Below, in pieces: positions 9,118-18,002 of a DNA stretch of 64,000 bases. Each line of letters opens with the position of its first letter. Position 1 is the stretch's first letter. This DNA is from Parvularcula sp. (lineage in GTDB: Bacteria > Pseudomonadota > Alphaproteobacteria > Caulobacterales > Parvularculaceae): assembly GCA_002704915.1 (NCBI GenBank), contig PAIP01000056.1:1-64000 (forward strand), in the 5' to 3' direction. Under the pieces are notes generated by a model that did no database searches, was not told the DNA's origin, and saw only the letters and a program-made list of their open reading frames with translations. The position numbers and the translations under genes were made by a program.

Positions 9118-10272
9118 TCACGCCGCCCCCTTCTGTTCTGACCGCGCTTTGACATGGGCATAGGCCTTCGGCCATTCGCGGATGAAAGCTTCGGCGTCTT
9201 CCGCCGTCGAGTTCCAGCCGAGCGACACGCGGATGGCGGAGGTCGCCTCTTCCTCGTTGGCGCCCATGGCGGTCAGCACATGGCTGGGCTTGGTCTTGCC
9301 GGAGGAACAGGCGGTGCCGGCGGAAATCGCAATCCCCGCCAGATCCATGGTCATCAATTGTGTGGCGCCGGAAAATCCGTCTGCTGACAGACAAAGCGTC
9401 CCCGGAAGCCGCTCTTCGCTGGCGCCCCAGATTTTCGCGCCGGCTTCGACCGCCGCGTCTTCCATGCGGTTGCGCAGGAAAGAAATCTCGTTGGCGCGCG
9501 CGAGGCTTTCCTTGGCGCGTTCGCAGGCAAGCCCCAGCCCCGCAATCGCGGGAACATTGTGGGTGCCGGCGCGGCGGTTCTGTTCATGGCCGCCGCCGCG
9601 CATGACGGGATCGAGGGGCAGGTTGGGTCCGGCGACAAGCGCGCCGACGCCCACGGGCCCGCCGAATTTGTGGCCCGTAAAGCTCATCATATCTGCGCCC
9701 GACATGACGAAGTTAACAGGAACTTTGCCCACCGCCTGCGCCGCGTCGCAGAACAGCAAGCCGCCCGCGTCATGCGCAATCTCCGCCGCTTCCGCCACGG
9801 GCTGCAAAACGCCGGTCTCGTTATTGGCGAACATCAGGCAGACCATGAAGCCGCCATCGCGTTCGACGTCATATTCTTTCAGGCGATCTTTCAACCATTG
9901 AAGATTCACAAGGCCGGAACGCAACGCCGGAATGATCTCAATCTCCGCGCCGGTGGTTTCCGCATTGGCGCGGACAGCGGCATGTTCGATCGCGCTGATG
10001 AAAAACCGTTTGATCTTGTGCGGCTTCATGACGCCATGCAGCGCGTAGTGAATCGACTCCGTGCCGCCGCTCGTAAAAATGACGCCGTTCACCGGCGCAT
10101 TGACGAGCGCGCGCGCCTGTTCGCGCGCATCTTCCAGAATCTTGTGGGCGCGCCGCCCCTCTTCATGCACCGACAGCGAATTGCCGTCATGACGCATGGT
10201 GTCAGCGACGATGTCGATCACTTCGGGCCGTACTGGCGCGGTCGCGTTATGGTCGAGATAGGCCCTAGTCAT
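9118..10272 (-). CDS. Cysteine desulfurase, NifS/IscS-like group
   Basis: 384 residues. This class V aminotransferase-fold PLP enzyme has the N-terminal AYLDHNATAPVRPEV, the PLP lysine in SFTGHKFGGPVGVG (K202) and the group I persulfide cysteine in SAGTACSSGKTKPSHVL (C322). It differs in signature from the SufS-type enzyme farther down the same operon, so two desulfurase classes are co-encoded. The ATG overlaps the regulator stop by four bases (ATGA). Its partner could be SufBCD or other sulfur acceptors; this cannot be told from sequence. Confidence 0.93.
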   Translation of the reverse strand: MTRAYLDHNATAPVRPEVIDIVADTMRHDGNSLSVHEEGRRAHKILEDAREQARALVNAPVNGVIFTSGGTESIHYALHGVMKPHKIKRFFISAIEHAAVRANAETTGAEIEIIPALRSGLVNLQWLKDRLKEYDVERDGGFMVCLMFANNETGVLQPVAEAAEIAHDAGGLLFCDAAQAVGKVPVNFVMSGADMMSFTGHKFGGPVGVGALVAGPNLPLDPVMRGGGHEQNRRAGTHNVPAIAGLGLACERAKESLARANEISFLRNRMEDAAVEAGAKIWGASEERLPGTLCLSADGFSGATQLMTMDLAGIAISAGTACSSGKTKPSHVLTAMGANEEEATSAIRVSLGWNSTAEDAEAFIREWPKAYAHVKARSEQKGAA

Positions 10273-10757
10273 TCCGCCGCCTCTGCAATTCTGTTTTCCC
10301 GCAAAGGGACATTCACCGACGCCATGCCGGCGACGCGGCGCTCGATAATGTCTTCGAGCGTCACGGCGTTGAGGAACACTTCGATCTGCCGCCCGAGTTC
10401 GTCCCAGAGATCATGGGTCAGGCACCGCGCGCTCGTTCCCTGGCAACCGATAGTCGAGCCGGGGGCGCAGGCTGTGGTGCGAATTTCCTCATCCACCGCC
10501 GCGACGATATCGGCGACGCGAATCTGCGACGCCGGCGCCGAAAGCGCATATCCGCCGGAAACCCCGCGCACGCTTTCGACGAGGCCTGCCCGACGGAGCT
10601 TGGCGAAGAGTTGTTCGAGATAGGAAAGGGAGATCCCCTGCCGCAGGGCCACATCGGAAAGCGCCACCGGCCCCCCGTCGCTATCCCTGGCGCTGCCCGT
10701 CGCCGCGATATCGGCGAGCGCGGAAACCGCATATCTTCCTTTGGTGGTGAGCTTCAC
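10269..10757 (-). CDS. Rrf2-family iron-sulfur-responsive regulator (IscR/RirA type)
   Basis: 162 residues. The N-terminal winged helix starts LTTKGRYAVSALADIA, the classic Rrf2 opening. Three cysteines at C97, C105 and C112 followed by LTH (H115) could hold an Fe-S cluster. The C-x7-C-x6-C spacing is wider than the C-x5-C-x5-C of E. coli IscR and more like that described for RirA. The GTG at 10757 is chosen because GGAGG lies eight bases upstream and it gives the canonical family N-terminus; the longer frame is not supported. As first gene of the SUF operon it probably represses it when clusters are sufficient. Confidence 0.93.
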   Translation of the reverse strand: MKLTTKGRYAVSALADIAATGSARDSDGGPVALSDVALRQGISLSYLEQLFAKLRRAGLVESVRGVSGGYALSAPASQIRVADIVAAVDEEIRTTACAPGSTIGCQGTSARCLTHDLWDELGRQIEVFLNAVTLEDIIERRVAGMASVNVPLRENRIAEAAE

Positions 10758-10839
10758 GTGAGTGTCCTCCGGGCTGGTTCGGCTGGCGCCGCCGTAAAAA
10801 CGTGCTATACGCGCCCGCTGTCCGATCCCTTGCGCAGCC

Positions 10840-10868
10840 GAGATAAGAAATCCGACCATTTCAGTCAA
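10840..10868 (-). promoter_or_regulatory. suf operon promoter with overlapping IscR-type operator
   Basis: On the minus strand, TTGACT (10868-10863) and TATCTC (10845-10840) are separated by 17 bases, giving a 5' leader of about 75 nt before the GTG at 10757. The 17-mer TTGACTGAAATGGTCGG (10868-10852) matches the core of the E. coli IscR type 1 site, YYGACT-RWWWY-AGTCRR, with one mismatch. It covers the -35 element, where binding would block RNA polymerase. The placement upstream of an Rrf2 gene supports autoregulation. Confidence 0.65.
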
Positions 10869-10985
10869 CATTAGCGCCGCTTGAAAAACCGGCGAAAATG
10901 ACGATTTGGACGCTTTCCGGGGTCGAAAGGTAAGTAAAAAGCTGGGAGTTCCCTCCCGGCCCCGTCAGGATAGAAAAGGTAGACA

Positions 10986-11660
10986 ATGCCAGAAGTGATT
11001 TTCGCCGGTCCGGAAGGACGCCTCGAAGGCCGCTATCAGAAGGGAAAAGGCGAAAATCCGCCGGTGGCGCTGGTCCTGCACCCGCACCCCATGTTCGGCG
11101 GCACCATGAATAACCGCGCGACCTATGAACTCTATCAGATGTTCGTGCGCCGCGGCTTTTCGACCATGCGCTTCAATTTCCGCGGCGTCGGCCGCAGCCA
11201 GGGCGAATACGATCAGGGCCAGGGCGAACTCGCCGATGCGGCGACGGCCCTCGATTACATGCAACAGATGAACCCGAACGCGCCGTTTAGCTGGGTTGCG
11301 GGCTTCTCTTTCGGCTCGTGGATCGCCATGCAGCTCCTGATGCGCCGACCGGAGATCGTCGGCTTCATCGCCGGATCGACGCCCGCCAATCTCTACGATT
11401 TTTCCTTCCTGGCGCCCTGCCCGTCTTCGGGGGTCGTCATCCATGGCGAGTTCGACAAGATCTGCGCGCCCGACGAAACCCGCGCCATGGTGGAGCGGAC
11501 CCGGACCCAGAAGGGCCGCAAGATCGACTTTCAGGTGGTCCCGGGCGCCGACCATTTCTTTGAGTCCCATATTGAACCGTTTATCGAGACGGCGGAGGCC
11601 TATCTCGATCACAGGCTCGCCCATGACGCGCCGGAAGGCGAATATCACGGCGAGAAATAG
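10986..11660 (+). CDS. Alpha/beta hydrolase (COG2945-like)
   Basis: 224 residues. The fold is shown by the oxyanion-type HPHPMFGGTMNN motif, FNFRGVGRSQGEYD, the nucleophile elbow AGFSFGSW, and a C-terminal GADHFF with the likely catalytic histidine. An acid is probable in HGEFDKICAPDE. This group of short cytoplasmic serine hydrolases has no firmly known substrate. It is transcribed divergently from the SUF operon across a 228-base spacer, with a short purine-rich site (AAAAGGTAG) before the ATG. Confidence 0.88.
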   Translation: MPEVIFAGPEGRLEGRYQKGKGENPPVALVLHPHPMFGGTMNNRATYELYQMFVRRGFSTMRFNFRGVGRSQGEYDQGQGELADAATALDYMQQMNPNAPFSWVAGFSFGSWIAMQLLMRRPEIVGFIAGSTPANLYDFSFLAPCPSSGVVIHGEFDKICAPDETRAMVERTRTQKGRKIDFQVVPGADHFFESHIEPFIETAEAYLDHRLAHDAPEGEYHGEK

Positions 11661-11755
11661 AGCCTTTTCAAACCCATAGCTCTGAGGCGCTTTTCCCCGG
11701 ATTAACTTTTGCAGGCCATGCTGCTATTCTGTCGCAGCCGTCCGGGGGGACACCC

Positions 11756-12097
11756 ATGATTGAGATGCTGACGAGAGCCTTGCCCGTCTCATGGCGGCCG
11801 CTGACCGCGAAGCTTTCAGGGGTTAACGGCTTTACGGGCCGCGGCGAAGCCATCTTTCAGATCGGCGGCGCCGGCGCCAAAAAATTCGTTATCGCCCTGC
11901 AGGGCGTCGCCGGCCTTGAAGCTGAAATCCTGGCGAATGAAAAACCGGCGGCAACCGTCAAAATTGTAAACGGGCGGGCGAGCGCCACCTTCACCTCAAG
12001 ACGCGGCGATCGATTGCCAGACCTCGACGACGGCGCGCGCATCGATGTCCGCCAGAACGGCGACATCATCTTGAGCGGCGTCTTGTCCCGCGCCTGA
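11756..12097 (+). CDS. Conserved-looking hypothetical protein
   Basis: 113 residues, not recognised. It has no signal peptide or membrane helix and consists mostly of predicted beta-strands with regular turns (GFTGRGEAIFQIGG, LEAEILANEKPAATVKIV, ARIDVRQNGDIILSG). A strong GGGGGG ribosome-binding site six bases before the ATG, and codon use like its neighbours, argue that it is a real gene. It lies between the hydrolase and a tiny membrane-protein gene on the same strand. Confidence 0.65.
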   Translation: MIEMLTRALPVSWRPLTAKLSGVNGFTGRGEAIFQIGGAGAKKFVIALQGVAGLEAEILANEKPAATVKIVNGRASATFTSRRGDRLPDLDDGARIDVRQNGDIILSGVLSRA

Positions 12098-12172
12098 CGC
12101 GTTTCGCCGATAGCCCCTCGTGCAAATTCCGTATCGCGTGTTATCGTTCGCCGGTGTGAAGGAGTGCGTTGC

Positions 12173-12313
12173 GTGACCGCGGAAGACCCCAAAGAATTCG
12201 GCGATGATTTTCCGGAGGCGCCGCCGCCGGTTCACCGCAGAATGCCCGTGGCCACATTGGCCATAATCGCCGGCCTCGCCGCGCTGGTGCTTTTGCTCAT
12301 TCTCGCTGAGTAG
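12173..12313 (+). CDS. 46-residue single-pass membrane protein
   Basis: The frame starts with GTG, preceded by AAGGAG at eight-base spacing, and ends at TAG 12311-12313. The N-terminal half is acidic and proline-rich (EFGDDFPEAPPPV). The C-terminal half is one hydrophobic helix (ATLAIIAGLAALVLLLILA) ending almost at the C-terminus, a tail-anchor-like layout. No family recognised. The good ribosome-binding site and the clear acidic-then-hydrophobic organisation support a real small protein, convergent with accA. Confidence 0.6.
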   Translation: MTAEDPKEFGDDFPEAPPPVHRRMPVATLAIIAGLAALVLLLILAE

Positions 12314-12317
12314 GCAA

Positions 12318-13301
12318 TTACGCAAGCCCGTTGCGGCCGATCGCCAGAAACTTGTTGCGGCGCTGCTGCTTCAGCTCGTCGGGCGACAAATGCTCCAACT
12401 CGCGAATGGCGGATTCCACCGCATCGCCAAGCCGCTCGATGGTCAGGCCCGGATCGCGATGGGCGCCGCCCACAGGCTCGGCTACGACGCCATCGATCAC
12501 GCCAAGCTCCAAGAGGTCCTGCGCGGAAACCCGCATGGCCTCGGCGGCGTCAGGCGCCTTGTTTTCGCCCTTGCCCGCAGCGTCTTTCCAGAGAATGGAG
12601 GCGCAGCCTTCCGGCGAAATCACCGAATATACGGAATGCTCAAGCATCAAGACCTTGTTCGCGGCGGCGAGCGCCACGGCCCCGCCGGACCCGCCCTCGC
12701 CGACAATCACCGAAATGATCGGCGCGCCGAGGCCGAGACATTTTTCCGTACACGATGCAATGGCTTCGGCCTGACCGCGCTCTTCCGCCCCGCGGCCCGG
12801 ATAGGCGCCGGGCGTATCAACCAGCGTGACGACCGGCATATCGAAACGCTCGGCCATATCCATGAGGCGCATCGCCTTGCGATAGCCTTCGGGGCGCGCC
12901 ATGCCGAAATTATGCTTGACGCGGCCCGCCGTATCCGCGCCCTTCTCATGCCCGATGAGCATGACCGAACGGCCGCGCAGACGCGCCGGGCCGCCAAGGA
13001 TCGCCGAGTCTTCGCCGAAGGCGCGATCGCCCGCCAGGGGCGTGAAGTCGTCAACAAGCTGCGAGACATAATCTGCAAAATGCGGACGCCCCGCATGACG
13101 GGCAACTTGCGTTTTCTGCCAGCGCGACAATTTCGAATAAGCGTCGGCGAGAAGGCTGTCGGCCTTGCCCTGAAGCTTTTCAATTTCCTCGTCGACATTG
13201 ACGCCGTCTTCGCCATCCATCTGGCGTAGATCGGAGATCTTGCCTTCCAGTTCGGCAATGGGTTTTTCAAAATCGAGATAAGTGCGCATAGGTGCTGACA
13301 T
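12318..13301 (-). CDS. accA: Acetyl-CoA carboxylase carboxyltransferase subunit alpha
   Basis: About 327 residues. It transfers the carboxyl group from carboxybiotin to acetyl-CoA, together with AccD. Family blocks: [15 protein letters not shown] at the N-terminus, [28 protein letters not shown], the [17 protein letters not shown] oxyanion region and [15 protein letters not shown]. Starts at 13301 (MSAPMRTYL) or 13289 (MRTYL) are both acceptable; neither has a strong Shine-Dalgarno, and the frame farther upstream is not conserved. Its partners accB and accC lie about 38 kb away in this window, and accD is not seen. Confidence 0.96.
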   Translation of the reverse strand: MSAPMRTYLDFEKPIAELEGKISDLRQMDGEDGVNVDEEIEKLQGKADSLLADAYSKLSRWQKTQVARHAGRPHFADYVSQLVDDFTPLAGDRAFGEDSAILGGPARLRGRSVMLIGHEKGADTAGRVKHNFGMARPEGYRKAMRLMDMAERFDMPVVTLVDTPGAYPGRGAEERGQAEAIASCTEKCLGLGAPIISVIVGEGGSGGAVALAAANKVLMLEHSVYSVISPEGCASILWKDAAGKGENKAPDAAEAMRVSAQDLLELGVIDGVVAEPVGGAHRDPGLTIERLGDAVESAIRELEHLSPDELKQQRRNKFLAIGRNGLA

Positions 13302-13384
13302 AAGAAAACGGGTTGGGAATCGGATAGCCGGGTCGCTGCAATACCTAGTATTTCGACATATAGGCGGCAACCCTTGGCAAATCC

Positions 13385-14326
13385 TTATTTTTCTTCCTTT
13401 TTTCGCGCCAGAGGATGTTTGGTCATAACGAGGTCGCGCAGCCGGTCCTGCGCCACATGGGTGTAAATCTGGGTTGTGGTGATGTCGGCGTGGCCAAGCA
13501 TCTGTTGTACGCTGCGAAGATCGGCCCCTCCATCAAGAAGATGCGTTGCAAAGGCATGCCGCAAGACGTGAGGCGAGACCTTGGAGGGCGTAACCCCGGC
13601 CTTGACGGCGAGATCTTTCAGCATCTGCGCAAACCGCGCCGTCGTGATATGGCCCTCCTTGCCGCGCGAGGGAAAAAGAAATGGCGATGCAGCGCTTTTC
13701 ATAAAATCGCCGCGCCTGTCGAGATAGGCTTCGACGGCGGCGACGGCGCGCTCTGTCAACGGCGCGAGCCGCTCCTTGCTGCCCTTGCCACGAATGATCA
13801 AAAGGCGCTCGCCCTTGCGCATGGCTGAGAGCGGAAGTCCGACAAGCTCCGAAACCCTGAGACCGCCGGCATAGAGAATTTCCAGCATCGCGGTCAGCCG
13901 AAGCCCTTTTGGACTCTCGTCTGCTTCTGCGGCCTCAAAAAGCGCGGTCACTTCCTCTCGCGTGAGAATTTTGGGGAGCGGACGGCGCGTCTTCGGACGC
14001 TCGATCGACGCCGTGGGATTGTCGGCCCGATAGCCCTCCGTATACAGAAATTGATAGAATTGCTTCAGCGCCGTGGTTTTGAGCGCGGCTGTAGACGCGG
14101 CGAGCCCCTGACGCTCAAGCGCTTCTAGCCAGGCGGCGACATCATTCGCCCCTGCCGTCTCCAGCGTTTCATTGCGTTTTTTGATAAAGCTGCAAAACCG
14201 CTCGAGATCGCGGCCGTAATTTTTCAGCGTGTTGGCGGCGGCGGCGCGTTCAACCGCCATCATTTCCAGAAACGCCTCAATGAGCCGCCCATCGGGTTGC
14301 AGCGCGTCGGCGGGCTTTGCGCTCAT
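13385..14326 (-). CDS. xerD: Tyrosine site-specific recombinase XerD
   Basis: 313 residues. An N-terminal SAM-like DNA-binding domain (about 12-105, with [17 protein letters not shown]) is followed by the catalytic domain with the full set of active residues: R157 in GGLRVSEL, K181 in RGKGSKER, H253-x-x-R256 in [13 protein letters not shown]279 in [10 protein letters not shown] and Y288 in IYTHV. This is the chromosome-dimer recombinase pattern rather than a phage integrase, and no mobile element surrounds it. The ATG at 14326 (MSAKPAD) follows GGGGA. A longer frame to 14815 is only the shadow of the neighbouring gene. Confidence 0.92.
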   Translation of the reverse strand: MSAKPADALQPDGRLIEAFLEMMAVERAAAANTLKNYGRDLERFCSFIKKRNETLETAGANDVAAWLEALERQGLAASTAALKTTALKQFYQFLYTEGYRADNPTASIERPKTRRPLPKILTREEVTALFEAAEADESPKGLRLTAMLEILYAGGLRVSELVGLPLSAMRKGERLLIIRGKGSKERLAPLTERAVAAVEAYLDRRGDFMKSAASPFLFPSRGKEGHITTARFAQMLKDLAVKAGVTPSKVSPHVLRHAFATHLLDGGADLRSVQQMLGHADITTTQIYTHVAQDRLRDLVMTKHPLARKKEEK

Positions 14327-14345
14327 CGCATCCCCGGCGAGAGCG

Positions 14346-16025
14346 TCACTGGTCTTTCGCCGGCTTAAGGCGCGGGGTGAAGCCGTCTTCCTCACCTCGC
14401 GTCGCCGCCTGAGCTGCCGGCGCCGAGGAGAAACTGACTTCCAGCGCGCGCTCAAAACGATGACGGCGGGCAAGTTCCGGCATGCCGGCCGCGTCCAGCC
14501 CTTCTTCGATGACAACCGCCTCGACCTCGCCGCCGAACTCCGTCGATCCGGAAGACGCGGCAAGCGCCGCCAGGCCCGCCTGACCGAGTTTTTCACCCGC
14601 CACCGCATCGAACGCCGCTTCGAGGATGCGCGCGCGAATGGCCGGATCTTCATGGCCGCGCGCCGCCGGCGGCACAGCCGTGTCGCTGGCCAAAAGGGAG
14701 ACGCCGGCGCCCCGGGCGATGCGGGCCGCGGTTTGCGGATCGAGCATGGACAACAGATTGACCCGGTCGATGAATTCGATCCCGAGCGCTTCCGGCAGAG
14801 CGGCGACGCTTTCATTGGCGCCGATCATGGCGGCAAGCCAGCGCCCGGCGCCGACGCTGTCGCCCGTCGCCATGGCGGCAAGCGCAAAGCTCGATGCTTC
14901 CTGCGGAGAGACGATGACGCCCTCCAGCGCGGCGATTTCGTCCGCATAGAGATGAGCGAGCGCATAGGCGCGGTGAAAACTGTCGGCGCGCGCAAGCGCG
15001 ATGGAAATGCGCTGCGCCTTGTCGCGGATGAATTCCGGCGCGGTCATCGCAGCCACAGACTGATAAAGAAGCGCATCCACGACCGGATCATCAGGACGGG
15101 CCGCCGCAATATCGAGCGCGCCGCCAAGATCGGCCACTTCGAACCGGAAACCGTTGATCAGGCTTTCGAGCCTCGCCGGCTCCAAGACGCCCATCGAAAC
15201 GGCGCGCATGGTCGCATCCAATCGCAATGCATTGGAGGCGTCGCCATCACGCGCCACGGCGGCGATAACGCCGCCCTGCGCCCCGGCAAGATCATTGAGG
15301 CTCATTTCAAGTCCGGAAACCTTCAGCGCCGCATATTGAAGCGCCGTTTCGATTGGCGGCGCATCCTTCGGCGGCTTGCCCGCCGCCGCGGCGAAGAACA
15401 AAGCTTCATCGGTCGAAGACAGCGCCCCGCGCTCGCGCAACAGATTCATGGTGAGATCGAAGGCGTCGAGTTCCCCCGCCCGGGCATAGCAAAAAGCCCG
15501 CAGCCGGACCCAGAAAATTGCGTCCCGCCCCCCCGATAACCCGGCGCCGCGACGGCAGGCGCTTTCCGCATCGCCGGTGAGGAGGCTGAGGGTCGCATCG
15601 GCCTCCGCCACGACAAGGTCGTTTCGGCCAGACGTCGCCAGGCTCGCGATCGTGCGGGCTTCATCGATAAAGCCGGCCTGGGCCAGCGCCAGCAGTTTTT
15701 TGCCGCCGAGCGACGCGTCCGCGCCGACCGGTTTTTCGCCCGCCGACAAAAGCGTGCGGCGCATGGCTTTGCCGAGGCTCGGGGTCGCCGGTCGCGCCGG
15801 GACATGGGAGAGAAGGAAATCCAGCGTGCGGGGATCGGCGTTCGACCAAAGCGAGGCGGGCAGTCCGCGCTCCCCTTCTTCGAGACCGCCAATCGCAAAG
15901 GCGTCCGTGGGCAGCGGGGCCGTTTCGACTGTTTCGGGGGCGGCGATCTGGGCGACGGCGAAAGGCACGCTCGCGCCGGCGACGAAAGCGAAAGAGGCGG
16001 CGGCGAGCAGCTTATTGCGCGTCAT
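14346..16025 (-). CDS. Large secreted protein of unknown function
   Basis: 559 residues. A clear Sec signal peptide (LLAAASFAFVAGASVPFAVAQ, cleavage near 25) is followed by a long alanine- and leucine-rich, mostly helical protein. Repeated short helix pairs suggest a TPR- or HEAT-like solenoid, with no catalytic motif. A proline- and charge-rich tail ends at the stop. The gene lies 20 bases before xerD on the same strand and starts inside the end of a tiny membrane-protein gene, so the three may be one transcript. I do not recognise a named family; a periplasmic protein-interaction role is only an inference from the fold type. Confidence 0.75.
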   Translation of the reverse strand: MTRNKLLAAASFAFVAGASVPFAVAQIAAPETVETAPLPTDAFAIGGLEEGERGLPASLWSNADPRTLDFLLSHVPARPATPSLGKAMRRTLLSAGEKPVGADASLGGKKLLALAQAGFIDEARTIASLATSGRNDLVVAEADATLSLLTGDAESACRRGAGLSGGRDAIFWVRLRAFCYARAGELDAFDLTMNLLRERGALSSTDEALFFAAAAGKPPKDAPPIETALQYAALKVSGLEMSLNDLAGAQGGVIAAVARDGDASNALRLDATMRAVSMGVLEPARLESLINGFRFEVADLGGALDIAAARPDDPVVDALLYQSVAAMTAPEFIRDKAQRISIALARADSFHRAYALAHLYADEIAALEGVIVSPQEASSFALAAMATGDSVGAGRWLAAMIGANESVAALPEALGIEFIDRVNLLSMLDPQTAARIARGAGVSLLASDTAVPPAARGHEDPAIRARILEAAFDAVAGEKLGQAGLAALAASSGSTEFGGEVEAVVIEEGLDAAGMPELARRHRFERALEVSFSSAPAAQAATRGEEDGFTPRLKPAKDQ

Positions 16026-16164
16026 AGGTCGCTTCCATCTCGATTTCGCGCGTTTCCGGCTCCATCATCTGACCATAGACAAAAAGCCCCACAAGGCCAG
16101 CCAGGGCCAAAAGCACCAATATTGCTACAAACCGCACGAAACCGCTCCCTCCGGGCCCTTGCAT
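16012..16164 (-). CDS. 50-residue single-pass membrane protein
   Basis: A short N-terminus (MQGPGGSGF) is followed by one hydrophobic helix (FVRFVAILVLLALAGLVGLF, about 9-28) and an acidic C-terminal tail (EPETREIEMEATYDAQ). The 3' end overlaps the start of the 559-residue secreted protein by 14 bases, which suggests coupling. The start at 16164 is uncertain: the frame is open farther upstream to 16269, and no good ribosome-binding site precedes either ATG. It is divergent from aroK. Confidence 0.5.
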   Translation of the reverse strand: MQGPGGSGFVRFVAILVLLALAGLVGLFVYGQMMEPETREIEMEATYDAQ

Positions 16165-16300
16165 CCATTCGGCGGCGCCGCCGGCCCCACCGGCGGTCAC
16201 GCCGTTCTTCCGGCGCTCGGGCCCGCCTTCCCACACAATAAGCGCTGCGACCGGCCTGCCAGCTAGCATCGCGAAGCGCCCTCCCCTACATCTAGCCTTC

Positions 16301-16879
16301 ATGGGGCAAGCTCGTAAACACCCCGACCTCGTCAGCGAACGGCCGGTGGTGCTGGTCGGCATGATGGGCGTCGGCAAAACCACCGTCGGACGCCGTCTCG
16401 CGCCGCGGCTCGACCTGCCTTTTTTCGACGCCGATCAGGAAATCGAGAAAGCCGCCGGAATGAGCGTTTCCGATCTGTTCGCCGCCCATGGCGAGCAGAG
16501 TTTCAGGGAGGGAGAAGCGCGGGTCATCAAGCGTCTGCTCGAAGGCCCGCCCCATGTTCTCGCCACAGGCGGCGGGGCCGTGACCAATCCGGAAACCCGG
16601 GCGCTGATCGACGATCTCGCCGTTTCGATCTGGATCAAGGCGGATGTGGAGACCATCTTGAAGCGGGCGACGCGGCGAAATACACGTCCCCTCCTCCAGA
16701 ATGACGATCCCAGAGAAACCCTGATCCGGCTCATGCGCGAACGCGAACCATTTTATGCAGCCGCCGACATCCATATCGACAGCCAGCCCGGTCCCCATGC
16801 AAACACGGTCGACATGATTATCGAAGCGTTGAGCCAGCGGCCCGATCTGCTTGCGGCGAAAAAGGAGTCGGCGCGATGA
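16301..16879 (+). CDS. aroK: Shikimate kinase
   Basis: 192 residues. The P-loop GMMGVGKTT is at 20-28, followed by the shikimate-binding DADQEIEK and the Walker-B-like GGGAV. The lid region TRRNTRPLL is near 128. The enzyme phosphorylates shikimate in the pathway to chorismate. The ATG at 16301 gives the normal short extension before the first strand (RPVVLVG). Its stop overlaps the aroB start (ATGA), the usual aroK-aroB arrangement. Confidence 0.96.
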   Translation: MGQARKHPDLVSERPVVLVGMMGVGKTTVGRRLAPRLDLPFFDADQEIEKAAGMSVSDLFAAHGEQSFREGEARVIKRLLEGPPHVLATGGGAVTNPETRALIDDLAVSIWIKADVETILKRATRRNTRPLLQNDDPRETLIRLMREREPFYAAADIHIDSQPGPHANTVDMIIEALSQRPDLLAAKKESAR

Positions 16880-17985
16880 GCCGCGAAACCGTGCGCGTGC
16901 CTTTGGGCGGACGCTCCTATGACATTCATATTGGCGGCGGACTGCTCGAAGAATCGGGAGCACTCTTAAAACCCCTCCTGAAACGCCCCCGCATGGCCGT
17001 CGTCACCGATGAGAATGTATTCGTCACTCAGGGCGAGCGGCTGCGCGACGGGTTGGGCGCTGCCGGCATTGAAGCCGACTTCATCACGCTGGCGCCGGGG
17101 GAAGCGACAAAATCATTCGCGGTTTTGGAAAAACTGACAGGCCGCCTGCTCGATCTGGGCGTTGAGCGGGACGACATGGTGATTGCCTTTGGCGGCGGCG
17201 TGATTGGAGACATAACGGGCTTCGCTGCGTCGGTGCTGCGTCGCGGCTGCCGTTTCGCGCAAATTCCAACGACGCTGCTGGCTCAGGTGGACAGCGCCGT
17301 TGGCGGCAAGACGGCGATCAATGTTGCGCAAGGAAAAAATCTCATCGGCGCGTTTCATCAGCCGGAGATCGTGATCGCCGATATCGACACGCTGGGCAGC
17401 TTGCCGCCGCGCGAATTGAAAGCCGGCTACGCCGAAGTGGTGAAATACGGTCTTATCTCAGACGCAGACTTCTTTCATTGGCTCGAAGATAACGGTCCGG
17501 CGCTGTTGAGCGGCGACCAGGACGGGCGCGCTTACGCCATCAAAAAATCCTGCGAGGCCAAGGCCGCGATTGTCGGCGCTGATGAGCGCGAAAAAGGCAA
17601 GCGCGCGCTGCTCAATCTCGGACACACCTTCGGTCACGCCTTCGAGGCGCATTTCGGCTATTCCGGCAAACTGCTCCATGGCGAGGCCGTGGCGCTCGGC
17701 ATGGCGCTCGCTTTCGATTATTCGGCGCAAGAAGGCTTGTGTCCGGCGGATGACGCCACGCGAGTCAAAACGCATTTGAAAGCCGCCGGGCTGCCGGCTC
17801 AGATCGGCGATCTCAAAACGAGCATTACTGCGGATGCGATTGCAAAACACATGATGCAGGACAAAAAGGTCGAACAGGGTAAGCTGACGCTGATCCTCGC
17901 GAATAAAATTGGCGACGCCTTTATCGCCAAGGACGCCGACCTTTCCCGCGTCACCGCCTTTTTGAAGGAGAGAACCGGCGAGTAG
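16876..17985 (+). CDS. aroB: 3-dehydroquinate synthase
   Basis: 369 residues. The NAD-binding and metal-binding features of DHQ synthase are present: GGGVIGDITGFAASVLRRG, PTTLLAQVDSAVGGKTAIN, the metal site in KAGYAEVVKYG, the metal histidine in LNLGHTFGHAFE and LLHGEAVALGM. It makes 3-dehydroquinate from DAHP, the second shikimate-pathway step. It overlaps aroK by four bases, so translation is coupled. Confidence 0.97.
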   Translation: MSRETVRVPLGGRSYDIHIGGGLLEESGALLKPLLKRPRMAVVTDENVFVTQGERLRDGLGAAGIEADFITLAPGEATKSFAVLEKLTGRLLDLGVERDDMVIAFGGGVIGDITGFAASVLRRGCRFAQIPTTLLAQVDSAVGGKTAINVAQGKNLIGAFHQPEIVIADIDTLGSLPPRELKAGYAEVVKYGLISDADFFHWLEDNGPALLSGDQDGRAYAIKKSCEAKAAIVGADEREKGKRALLNLGHTFGHAFEAHFGYSGKLLHGEAVALGMALAFDYSAQEGLCPADDATRVKTHLKAAGLPAQIGDLKTSITADAIAKHMMQDKKVEQGKLTLILANKIGDAFIAKDADLSRVTAFLKERTGE

Positions 17986-18002
17986 CCGGCGCGTTTAAAC
18001 CC

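Noticed and set aside
13385-14326. XerD-type recombinase as sign of an integrated element
   Set aside because: Sequence pattern is of the housekeeping dimer-resolution enzyme; no attachment repeats, tRNA or phage genes flank it.
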